From Zygnema circumcarinatum (lineage: Eukaryota > Streptophyta > Zygnematophyceae > Zygnematales > Zygnemataceae), in the NCBI GenBank assembly GCA_037447605.1, contig CM074804.1:6362461-6426460 (forward strand): DNA of 64,000 nucleotides, given 5' to 3'. The notes under the pieces are model-generated. The model was not told where the DNA came from and did no database searches. It was given only the letters and a program-made list of their open reading frames with translations. The translations under genes and the position numbers were made by a program. Of the stretch, positions 41,201 to 52,200 are shown piece by piece. The first letter of the stretch is position 1. Every line of letters starts with the position of its first letter.

Positions 41201-42210
41201 ACCAGTTTGCTACCTGCAGGGGCCCAGTTTTGGTGGAGTTGGCGTATCAACTACTATCACTGTAGCTGTCCCGGATGAGCATGTTGGGGCCATGGTGGGG
41301 CGAGGTGGCCGAACAATTCTCGAGATACAGCAGGTGCTGCTTGCTGTTTTCTCTCTTTCTGCTCGCTTCTCGCTCTCTCTCTCTCTCTCTCGCCCCCTCT
41401 TTCGCTCTCTCCCTCTCCCCAACCCCCCGCGGTTTTCGCCTCGTGTACAACTCGTCCTGCTGCTCACAGGTAGGCGCCCTTTTTCCCTGAATAGTGTGCT
41501 AACATTCATTCGCAAAATTAAGAATGAGCTGGATAGGATGGACTTGTGCGCGGATCTGCGGTTCATTCAGATTCTTCTTGGCGTATTGTCAAGTTTTTTT
41601 AGGACGATTTCCTTGCTTGCAGATCACAGGAGTTCACATAAAGCTGTCAGACCGTGGTGACTTTGTGGAAGGCACAAACCATAGGTAACGATCTCGGCTT
41701 CTAAAGTCATGCTTACTCTTATGTGTATACGCTCAATGCCTTCCGTTTGACCAATTTTTTTTGTCCATTACATTGTCGTATTCACTTAAACATCCGCTGT
41801 ATGGCATATCTAATCTGAATTTCCTCAATACTGTTATGCGTTCGGCTTTTTCTAGAATTTACCATACAGAGCACTGCCTGATCCCCTAATATTCCTTCCA
41901 AGCTTAGTCCTCTCTACAAAAGCCTCTTGTTTTCATAATTATTCCTTCCTGGCTTTGTTGCAGGAAAGTGACTATCACCGGAAGCGCAGACGGAGTAGTT
42001 GCTGCTCAGCAATTAATCTCACAAAAAGTGGGGAGCTCGAGCGACTATGATGTTGACCGCGACTATGACCGAGAGAGGACGAGAGATCGTGACCGGCCTC
42101 GTGACAGAGACCGCGCCCCTCGAGAGCGCGACCGCGACAGGGATCGAACCCGCGACCGCGAGCGCTCTGAGCGTGATCGAGATAGGGACCGAGATCGCTT
42201 GCGGCGGTGA
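38216..42210 (+). CDS. Triple-KH RNA-binding protein (NOVA/PCBP-type, BTR1-like)
   Basis: Eight exons give 415 aa: 38216-38381, 38845-39083, 39637-39749, 40036-40229, 40841-40953, 41220-41333, 41623-41684 and 41964-42210. Three KH domains carry intact GxxG loops: [11 protein letters not shown] (KH1, exon 2), [11 protein letters not shown] (KH2, exons 3-4) and [11 protein letters not shown] (KH3, exons 6-7). The [20 protein letters not shown] stretch of KH1 is typical of the plant NOVA-like group that includes Arabidopsis BTR1, reported to bind tobamovirus RNA. A Gly/Ser-rich linker lies in exon 5, and the last about 40 residues are an Arg-Asp/Arg-Glu tail. A nuclear or cytoplasmic RNA-processing role is expected. 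A second, upstream ATG at 38086 is out of frame. Confidence 0.93.
41366..41415. repeat. CT-rich tract in a KH-gene intron
   Basis: A (CT)n-like tract lies 30-80 nt after the exon 6 donor of the KH gene, inside the intron 41334-41622. Confidence 0.85.
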
Positions 42211-44293
42211 CATGGAAATTCAAAGGAGGAGGAACTCTATGCGTGGATAGAGTGAAGCCCTCCTCTCGAAGCAAAGCGTCAACCTTGTCTATCATTCCCA
42301 CCACGGGATCCAAGAAGGCCATCGGCTGGGCTCAGGCTCAATTGAGCCTGCATGGAATAAGGTAGACGTGACTGCTTTGCAAAACTGAGGGGCGGACAGT
42401 GGACCTGGGGCATCGCTGGCGACGGATGCTTGTAATCAAAGTTTAAGGTACGAGACTCTTCTGTTTAGCATTCGAAAAGCTGAACAGGTTTTCTAGTTGT
42501 GTTATTCAACTGTCTCATAGACAATAGCGGTTTACAGGGCTCAGGAGTGCGTGTCCTGGACTTTCCGGCTTCGGATTCGAACAGCTCAAAAAAAAGTGTA
42601 TGGGGTCTGGGAATCGAGAATAGAGACTCGATTTGGCAAGGACGTTGGAGGATTTCGAGGCTATTTTTGTACCGCAGATGTATTCTACTTTCGGACAGAA
42701 ACAATGAATACGGAAAGCAACTCGTTAGATGAGTTGGGTCTCCATTTTGCATAAAGGTTTTAGGAGGGTTGTAGAGTAGGTCATGGCACGTGCCCGTAGC
42801 AATCGTCCATGGTGTAGCTGTAGTTTGATTGAACCCGAATTTGTACTTTTACCATTTGAAACATTGTCCTATAGAAAGACTATATTCAACAATGACTGCG
42901 TGCGGTGAAATCTGAGTGTGAACACTCTCTTGAAACGTTTGAGCGGCGTGGCAGTCCTCATAAGCTTTTTGACAAATGCTTCCATTCAAGGCTGCCCCAG
43001 AATTGGTTGGCGAGTGTGGCCCTACTGCCATGCTTTCACACCGTGTTTAAAAAAACCTGGTGCGAGGTTGAACTGTCCTGGTTGACAAACTAAGCACTGC
43101 CTAGTTGTTTTTCTTTTCTTCGTGACAGTTCGTTCGTTGGTTTGAACCGGTGGCGGCAACATGCAATGGAGTTAGGGGGCTTCAAACTCAGAAAAAAAAA
43201 ACATATGTATGAGATTCGAAATCCGTAGGTCAACCGTGTGGGGATCTGTACTTCGGCAGGTCAAAACTCATAGCCTCAAAGGCCAAAAGCAAGAAACAGT
43301 GATGAGAGCGTCACACTTGAGCAAAGAAAGGAAGTGAATTGGCACTTATCTCGCAATGGCGATGCTGTTCGCAGGTGCATGAACCGGTCACTTAAAAAAT
43401 TGAAGTGACCGTTGAAGGAAAAGAAAGTCTATAAGAGGAACACTGCACTTAGGCCGAACTCGAACATCACATCACGGTTTTTTAGGGAAAGAAAAGCAGC
43501 CGCGACGGTCGGCGACGCGGGGCACGCCTCGCTGAGGGAGGGCGTAAGGCCGCCGGGACGGTAAAAAAACCACGTCGAAGCGCCACGTTAAAGGAGCGCG
43601 GACGCAGGGCAGCGCTGTCAGGCGACGGAAATGGGAGGTTGTGAGCACAGCCGGTGGAGGGAGGGAGGGAGGGAGGGAGGGAGGGAGGGAGGGAGGGAGG
43701 GAGGGTCTTCGGGGCAGTGCACCTCAACTCAAGGGAGCGATGGGCGCGAGGCAATGTTTGACTAGTAAGAAAGTAGGCGCAGCAGAGTCTATAGGATCTC
43801 CAAGCTGTAGGATCTTTGAGTTCAATGCCATTTTCCTTCCTTTTCAGTCAACGATGTGAACTTCAAAACTCCACTACGAAATTAATCAAAAGGGATGTGG
43901 CATTGACCTCACGATGGCGATGATGCCATCAAATGTACATGGCCAAAATCAGCATCACGGGGAACCACGAGGAGGAACTGGTCGCAACGGACCTAAGCAC
44001 AAAAAGAAAAAAGCTAGGAGCGAAAAAGCCGTCGGCTTCAGACATAGAAAACCTCCATAGCTTAGAAGGTCGAGGTCATTTCACGCTTCCCCGCGAAACA
44101 GGGCAGTACGGTAGCAGGGGACTCCGGAGTACTGTACCATGCTTCCTTCAGGGCAAATTTCATATCGATTTTTCCAGCTAGGGGGGTTTCAGACTTGGCT
44201 TGGCCCTATGAATTCAGAAGTTGTTCTTAATTACGGTGCAGATTTTGAACCTAGACAAAATGGCAATAATGGCAACCCGTAGTACGGTAATCA
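42211..44293. other. Intergenic region with GGGA tract and small hairpin
   Basis: About 2.1 kb follows the KH stop with no credible exon. It contains a 9-bp-stem hairpin (CGGTCACTT at 43385-43393 with its complement at 43103+300, that is 43403-43411), a GGGA microsatellite at 43657-43706, and a segment at 43888-43915 that resembles the hairpin region at 56385-56414. GTACGG words appear near 44107 and 44281. Confidence 0.5.
43657..43706. repeat. (GGGA)n microsatellite
   Basis: About twelve perfect GGGA units in a gene-free stretch. Confidence 0.95.
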
Positions 44294-46180
44294 GTCGCAA
44301 GTAGGGATGGCCCGCGTTATAAAGTCCGACTACATTACTTACTTAACAACTCGTTCAATATAATATATGTTCAAAACTCGTTTTGAACAATTAACGACCG
44401 TACGACCGTACTCGTACGTCGTACGGTCGTACCGTACCAAAATTAGGTCGTTTTGGCGTTGGCGTTGCGAAATGCGTCCGCCTGGTTCACTCTGTTTGCT
44501 CGTGCTCGGGCTCGCCGCCGAGAGGCAGGCACGGGGATCATGGAGGGCACCGGAGGAGAAGGAAAAAGAGAAGGAGAAAGAGGAGAAGGAAAAGGAAAAG
44601 GAGTGTCAATTCCGGCAACAACAATGAGACAAGAGAAATCTTTCCAAGTATTATGCAACAACGCATAGTGGTTGACAAATTATGGTTTGAATTGAATGCA
44701 ATGTTTGACTTTGACGTAGCAGTTCCTGGTGATCCATTATTTCATATGCCAAGAGTGACAACTCTTATTGATACAACTCAGTATGAGCAGATAAATGTAA
44801 AAGCCTTAGNNNNNNNNNNNNNNNNNNNNNNNNNNNNNNNNNNNNNNNNNNNNNNNNNNNNNNNNNNNNNNNNNNNNNNNNNNNNNNNNNNNNNNNNNNN
44901 NNNNNNNNNNNNNNNNNNNNNNNNNNNNNNNNNNNNNNNNNNNNNNNNNNNNNNNNNNNNNNNNNNNNNNNNNNNNNNNNNNNNNNNNNNNNNNNNNNNN
45001 NNNNNNNNNNNNNNNNNNNNNNNNNNNNNNNNNNNNNNNNNNNNNNNNNNNNNNNNNNNNNNNNNNNNNNNNNNNNNNNNNNNNNNNNNNNNNNNNNNNN
45101 NNNNNNNNNNNNNNNNNNNNNNNNNNNNNNNNNNNNNNNNNNNNNNNNNNNNNNNNNNNNNNNNNNNNNNNNNNNNNNNNNNNNNNNNNNNNNNNNNNNN
45201 NNNNNNNNNNNNNNNNNNNNNNNNNNNNNNNNNNNNNNNNNNNNNNNNNNNNNNNNNNNNNNNNNNNNNNNNNNNNNNNNNNNNNNNNNNNNNNNNNNNN
45301 NNNNNNNNNNNNNNNNNNNNNNNNNNNNNNNNNNNNNNNNNNNNNNNNNNNNNNNNNNNNNNNNNNNNNNNNNNNNNNNNNNNNNNNNNNNNNNNNNNNN
45401 NNNNNNNNNNNNNNNNNNNNNNNNNNNNNNNNNNNNNNNNNNNNNNNNNNNNNNNNNNNNNNNNNNNNNNNNNNNNNNNNNNNNNNNNNNNNNNNNNNNN
45501 NNNNNNNNNNNNNNNNNNNNNNNNNNNNNNNNNNNNNNNNNNNNNNNNNNNNNNNNNNNNNNNNNNNNNNNNNNNNNNNNNNNNNNNNNNNNNNNNNNNN
45601 NNTCAGAGTAATAACTCGTTAGCCTATACAGCTAAGGCTTTTACATTTATTTGCTCATACTGAGTTGTATCAATAAGAGTTGTTACTCTTGGCATATGAA
45701 ATAATGGATCACCAGGAACTGCTGCGTCAAAGTCAAACATTACATTCAGTTCAAACCATAGTTTGTCAACCACTATGCGTTGTTGCATAATAGTTGGAAA
45801 GACTTCTCTTGTCTCATTGTTGTTGCCGGAATTGACACTCTTTTTCCTTTTCCTTTCTCCTTCTCTTTTTCCTTCTCCTCCGGTCCCCTCCATGATCCTC
45901 GTGCCTGCCTCTCGGCGGCGAGCCCGAGCACGAGCAAACAGAGTGAACCAGACGGACGCATTTCGCAACGCCAACGCCAAAACGACCTAATTTTGGTATG
46001 GTACGACCGTACGACGTACGAGTACGGTCGTACGGTCGTTAATTGTTCAAAACGAGTTTTAAACCCGTTGTAAAGTAAGTAATGTAGTCGGACTTCATAA
46101 CGCGGGCCATCCCTAGTCGTCACAGTTATATAATATAATATATATTATATTGTCGTAATTAAGCCATCCCTAGTCGCAAG
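44294..46180. mobile_element. hAT-like element with long inverted arms and 8-bp TSD
   Basis: The element runs 44302-46172. It begins TAGGGATGGC and ends GCCATCCCTA, and is bracketed by a perfect 8-bp direct repeat GTCGCAAG (44294-44301 and 46173-46180). An 8-bp duplication and a T/CAGGGATGGC terminus fit the hAT superfamily. The two arms (about 44302-44809 and 46115-45603 read in reverse) are inverted copies with high identity by eye, each holding a GTAC-rich segment and the same short open frame that includes DPLFHMPRVTTLIDTT. That frame meets a stop just past the left arm's match, and no transposase domain is recognisable, so the visible part is non-autonomous. The centre is an assembly gap. 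Confidence 0.75.
44810..45602. other. Assembly gap (793 N)
   Basis: A run of undetermined bases sits between the two inverted arms of the hAT-like element. Its position at the centre of a palindrome suggests an assembly failure there; the gap size may be an estimate. Confidence 0.99.
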
Positions 46181-46290
46181 CATTTTCTGATCCCATAACG
46201 GGAACCCAAGTCTGAACCCCCTTTTTTTCAGACTTTGGCTTCGGCGAGAGGATCATCATCACATCTTTCACCGTATACGACACATGTAGG

Positions 46291-47376
46291 GAATTACTAT
46301 TTTCACACCCGTTTGTCTAGATACACAACCTTTAAAAAACCAACACCCCCAATACCATAAAACCCCTAAAATAAGGGTATTGTAGTGTTATTTCCACCCC
46401 TTTTTTGAATCAAAACACCCCTTCCCGGCCGGGCAGATTTCAAAAAGGATTAAAAACGAAAAATGCTTTTTTCACACGTTTTTGGAATCGATACCCACCT
46501 TCTTCCGTCGGCAGATTTTATTTTTGCTAACCAAGGAAATGATAGCCCGTCACCCCATTTTGAATACTGTATCCCGCCTCCCTGAATTATTTTTTTGAGG
46601 TAAGGAAATATCGGCCTGCCAAAATCCTCTCGGAGCGGAAGATCCGTCCGCCACGAGATCGTTCGTGGGTGTCCGTCCTTCACACGTGCGTGTCAATCGC
46701 AGCTGTCGATTACCTCGCAGATCGCACCACGGCAGATCACCGTTCGATCTGCAGCTGGGCTCGATCTCAGCGAATGGCAAGCGCCCAAATGTCCCGCCAA
46801 AGCCGGCTTGCTCGTGCGAGTGCGCGCGTCCCTCGGCCTGAGATCTCGTCCATTGTAAACTGGCAACCAATCAAGTCTGCCACGTGGTATATGTTTGACG
46901 TGGCAAATTTAGGTCCATGCTCTCAATGTTACGAAATTTTGCGTTTCATCAAAGTTGCGACCGTACGACGTTTGTACGAACAAACGTTTTAGACGGCTTT
47001 GGCGGGATTCGCTGTGACCGAGCCCGGCTGCAGATCTAATGGTGATCTGCCGTGTTGCGATCGGCGAGGGAATCGACGGCTGCGATTGAGCGCACGCGTG
47101 AAAAACATTTCAGGGAGGCGGGATATTCAAAATGGGGTGAGGGGTTATCATTTCCCTTGTTTCGCAAAAATAAAATCTGCCGACGGAAGAAGGTGGGGTA
47201 TCGATTCCAAAAAGGTGTGAAAATAGCATTTTCTGTTTTTAATCCTTTTTGAAATCTGCCCGACCGGGAAGGGATGTTTTGATCCAAAAAAGGGGTGGAA
47301 ATAACACTACCCTAAAATAAAATCTGAACGTCGAATAAAGGTGTGTATCTAGACAATAAAGGTGTGAATTTTCCTT
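46291..47376. mobile_element. Second foldback-like inverted-repeat element
   Basis: The left arm (about 46291-46800) and the right arm (about 47376-46990, reversed) match as inverted copies over several hundred bases. Shared landmarks are TTGTCTAGATACACA near the outer ends, GGGCAGATTTCAAAAAGG, ATCGATACCCACCTTCTTCC and CGGCAGATCACC. The arms differ by indels, so this copy looks older than the neighbouring hAT-like element. The loop (about 46800-46990) includes a CCACGTGG and a GTACGACGT segment. No target-site duplication or transposase is clear, so the class is open; long inverted arms fit foldback or Mutator-like elements. Confidence 0.6.
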
Positions 47377-49227
47377 ATATATATTCAACTGACAATGAAT
47401 TGCGGCGCCGCCAACAATCTTGACATGGCCAGCTGCGTAACTGTACGGAGAGGGCTGGTCTGAATTCGTGCGACCGCCCACCGGGCGGGCGCTAGCGGAC
47501 ACCAGGAGTGGCCGGCCCTGGCCGTACGCACTTTCTGTACGGTCCAGTAAGGTGAGTCCTAAACGACAAGGAGGCCGCCCGGTCACGCTCGCTGGGCCGT
47601 ACCAATATGCGCGGAGGTGGAATTGTACGGCTGGCCGGGAGGGAGCAGGCAGCGTTGACTTCCTCCCGGGCGTGACCAGCTTCCAATCCGACAGATCTGC
47701 CGCCCCACAGGTCCAACCGGCCGCGGCCCGACTGGCGCACCGACATTGGGGATCGACGATCCGCCGTGGGCGATCGATCGATCGGACGGACGGGATGCGA
47801 TCCTGGCCGCGCGCAACGGCGGAAAAGCGTTGACGGCGCCAGCCAATCAGCGCGCGCCGCCGGACCACGAGGCGCCGGGGGCAGGCCCGGTTTGGCCCCA
47901 TCTTGTCGGCGTCGACCCTCCCAGTCCAAGGTCTGACGCGATGGATTCTCGCGGCCCAGACTCGTCAAGTGGCAGGATCGCCGCCGTCCATCTGCCGGCC
48001 TGCGCGGCGACACCACGCCCGATCGGGACGCCTTACTTCGCCGGTCGAATTTTTTCAAAATTTAGTTCTGAAAAAATACAAGACTGGGCCGCTTAGCTTT
48101 AGAGCGCAGCGCGTGACGTCGACATTTCGTGACGTGAGGTGACATTGCGTCAGTACGGCACTGTACGGTAACATGTACGGCAACCATTGTAGCCGCGAGG
48201 CGATGTGACCGTACAATGGGATCCTCGCCTAGGGCGTAGGGCCTAGCTAGGCCGGGCCCTAGTGTGTCCGCGGGGGAGGGGAGGGGGCTGGGCCGGCGGT
48301 AATGGGGACGGAGGGGGCACCGCCGCCACGTCAGCCCTAGAGGGCGGGGCCAGGAGAGGGAACTCCGGCTGCAAGGAGGGCGGGCAGGGCGCAGGGCAGG
48401 GCAGGGCAGAGGCAGAGGCCCGAGCACGGAATTGCTCCTTTTAGGGTTGGCGGGAAGGAGTCTTGGTTCGGCCGAACTCTACTGCTGAGGGGCAGGATAG
48501 CTGCGTCTGCAGAGGCTTCTTTTCAAACAATTACATGTATGTGTCTCCTGGCTTCACCTTTCGAGACGCACCTAATCGGGAAAATACGCATCACAAACGT
48601 TTGGCATAATGCATGCGGCTCGAGCAGATTGACATTGGCATTGTGTTGTCGAATGTAGGCGATGCTTGCCAAGTGCGATACAGCAGCTATGCTTGAATTT
48701 ACAGGGAGCGAACGGAGCTGGGCGTGGGGGTATGGGAGAGAGCGGGTGGGATGATTTGCTAAGGGGAGGGAGAAACCGGGAGAAGGAGAGGCTGAGAGGT
48801 TGATGAATGCGAGATGAAGTGACGCAGCAAGTGTGAGGGGAATGGAGACAGATGAGAACAGAAACGTTGGGCGTAGCAGACGAGGGCAGAGGGTAGTGTT
48901 AAAGAAAGAGTAATGTGGAGGATTGGAAAGAAAGTCAATGGGAGTCGCAGAATGAGTTTAGTGGAGTCATATAATAACATGTAATGTCATGTAATGTAAT
49001 GTCTTGTCATGTAATGACAAGAGGATGGGAGATGACATGCTCGTTGTCGTAGCGTTTAACTCAGCCAGTAGCCTCGCGTCAAAAGTCAGCGTGAACAAAT
49101 GCGCGCTTTCATCCTTCGATTGTCGATTTTGATATTTTTTGGTGTGGCTTCTGCAGTGTGATGAAACGAACTGATCCCCTGTCCTTGCTCTCCATATCAG
49201 CTGCAGGTAAACTGGCATCTCTGAAAA
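47377..49227. promoter_or_regulatory. GC-rich upstream region of the kinase-SEL1 gene
   Basis: No coding exon is visible. Between 47440 and 48240 there are many GTACGG words (near 47443, 47521, 47537, 47597, 47625, 48151, 48163, 48174 and 48211). ATGTA-type repeats occur at 48976-49020. An acceptor-like CTGCAG at 49201-49206 precedes the start codon at 49228 by about 20 nt and may mark a 5' UTR intron. Confidence 0.45.
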
Positions 49228-52200
49228 ATGGAGGATGTTATTTTTAAACCCGAGCAACTTGACAAGGCGACGAATAACTTTTCAAAAGAAAACTGTTTAG
49301 GGAAGGGTGGGTTTGGCGAGGTCTTCAAAGGTCAGCTTTTCGGAACTAACATAGCAGTAAAGAGACTCCATGAAGGCCGCGATGTTGGCCAGTTCAGACA
49401 GGAGGCGAACATACTGACCCGTCTGCGGCATCCACACATCGTGCTGCTTATGGGTTGCACTGCTGATGGAAAATGCATCGTAAGTGAGTACATGGGAGGT
49501 GGAAGTCTCCATGACCGACTCAAAGGCATGTTTGGTGGACCACTTACATGGGTTGATCGCATACGCATTGCATCTGAAATGGCGTCAGCGCTCGCCTACA
49601 TGCATAGCTTGGGCGTTCTACATCGGGACTTGAAGCCAGCAAATGTGCTGCTTGATCAGAACAAAGGGTCCAAACTGAGCGATGTTGGTCTTGCAAAGCT
49701 TTTCAAGCCTGGAGAAATGACGAAAGGAACCACAACCTGGAAAGTACAGGGCACTATTGGTAAGCGATTGCTGCCTTCAAAATTCAGCTTGCACCCTGCA
49801 CCCGCAGTTGTGACGTGCATATATGTGGTTTCAAAATCTTTGCACCAGAAACTTAATTTCATTCAATGCTGTAGTACAGCTGTTGTACAGCAGAGGCTCA
49901 AACGCGTCGCTGTTGATTCTGTCAGGTTATTTGGATCCCCATCATATTCGTTCAGGGCAAGCAACAAACAAGTCAGACATCTACTCTCTGGGCCTTGTTT
50001 TCCTTCAATTGATCACCGGACACACTCGGGTGCAAGATGTGCACAGTATTCTGGGGAAGTGCAACTTCTCCACACCCCAACGAGACCTCGATAAAGCTGT
50101 GCCTGTCTTCCTTGACCGCCTTGACAGCAGCGCAGGAGAGTGGGACCACAACATCGCACATCATATGATCCGCCTTGCGCTGCAGTGCACAGAGCGCGAT
50201 GAAGGGTGGCGACCAGGTCTGGAAGAGTCCATTCAGCCATCGCTGCAGCGGCTGCTTGAAGAAGCGGAGTTGGTTGAGTCGGAGCGGGTTACTCAGCAGC
50301 TTGCCCCTGCGAGGGGGAAAGTGCCGGAAAAGAAGCAATTAGCAGTTTGTGTTGGGAAGGCCTTAGTGAGGACGAAAAGTCTTCCACTGCCGGACAAACT
50401 GTGGGACAGAGAGAAGGAATGTGGCAATGCGGTGCGGATTGACGTTTCTAGAGGATCAGGGAAAGAGGTACTTTCGTTGTTTATCCTCAGTGTTGCAGAA
50501 GGAGTTTTCATCTCGCTCTTTTTTTTTTTTTTTCCCTTTTTAAGATTGATGAACTGGAAGGCCTCGACCTTTCCTTGTTATAATGTTCATTACTTGCAAA
50601 AGGAATTCACGTGCCAATACAGATCCTGCGTACGTGCGTGAAGAAATCTCTAGGTCTTGCTGTCGGCGAATTAAAACTTATCCTCACATGTGCTCGGCGT
50701 TTGTGATGTGTGCCCGCAGCACCTGCAAGATTTTGTGCGTCAAATTGTGCACTCTCCAACGAGAGCCTTTGTCTCCGAGTGGCAGGCTCGCTTGAGCTCC
50801 ATCCACAGCAGCCTGCAGCGGAGAAGTGGCAGCAGTCTGTCTCTGTCCAGAGCTGCAAACCAAGAGGTCGGACTCCCATTTGCGGATGACTCTGCCACAC
50901 CGGACGGAGTTATCTCACACGGCAACAAAGGCTCGCCAGGGGGCAGCACAAGGTGCAACAGTGGTGCAACGCAGGTTGAATTGCCGCTGCAGTCTCTTGG
51001 CTCGCTGGCGAATGAGAAAAATCTCCTGGAAGCAGACAGGGATATGGGACTGGGAAGAGTCGGAAGAGACAGAAGCAAGGACGGAGAGGAGGGCTCTCCT
51101 TCTGTAGGAGGAGGGGCCTCGCAGGGCTCTCCTCAGGTAAGGCCTGCAATAGGAGGGACTGTGGAAGACGTTGCGAGCTTGGAAACTTCCAGCAGCAGAA
51201 GTGCAAGCTGGTCTACTGCAGAAACAGACAACCTTCAGCTAAACTTTGATACCTCCGAATCCCCCGGCTCAATAAGATCTGTCGCGGATGCAATGATTTT
51301 TGGAAGTACACAGGACCGCAGTGCTTGCAGGACTGACGATCTATGGAGAATAGGGTCCGTTCCGAGCTGGCCATCAGAGGCCACCAGTGGCTCTGTAACT
51401 CCTGCAGGAGTAGATATTATACTGGAAAATAAGGGCGGAGGTTGGACCGTTACAAGAGAGGAAATGCTTCAGAATCAAAGGGAAAGCGGGAACGCACGTC
51501 ATGGTAACCTGGAGGATGGACGCTTGCAGGAGGGCAACTGGGTCATGCAGGGGGATCTGGTCAGTTCCCCTCATCGCGGTCTTTGTCTATCTAACAGTCA
51601 TGCTGATCCTTTTAGTAAAAGGTGGAAGCTGAATGCATTTTAACGATTTTCCTTCCTTCGTTTCGTTCCTTTCACGCAGGAATGTAAAGCCGCTTCATAT
51701 CTTTTGGCTCGGATGAACTTCAAGCCTGATAGCGACCTTGTGAAGGCGGTGCGCTTGCTTGAAGCAGCAGCCGCACGAGGGAATGCGGGCGCTCAGAACA
51801 GCCTCGGGCTCTGCTACTTTCAGGGCTGGGGAACCCGCCAAAATTACTCAGAAGCTGTGAGACTGTTCAGGTGTGCTATTGAGAATGGAAGCTCAGTTGC
51901 GGAATGCAATCTCGGGTGCTGCTATTGGGATGGAAAGGGAGTGGCCCAGGATAGGGCTGCCGCAGTCAGATGGTTCCGCAAAGCTGCCAGAGGAGGCTAT
52001 GCTTTAGCTGAACTTATCATGGGAATTTGCTGCTTGCGTGGAGAAGCTGACTCGGAGAGTGCTGCGGTGGAAGCGGTGGAGTGGTTCAGCAGAGCGGCAG
52101 AGCGTGGAGATTCTGAAGCACAGACCCATCTCGGCTTCTGCTTCGCCGACGGGATTGGGGTTCCAAAAGACGTTGCCAAAGCAGCTCGCTTTTGGGGAGA

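Noticed and set aside
44653-45663. 336-codon plus-strand open frame
   Set aside because: Most of it is undetermined bases translated as X; only the first 50 or so codons exist, inside the repeat arm.
47239-48058. Overlapping minus-strand frames of up to 220 codons
   Set aside because: Same cause: GC-rich, repeat-bearing DNA. Composition is Arg/Pro-rich in every frame and no family is recognisable.
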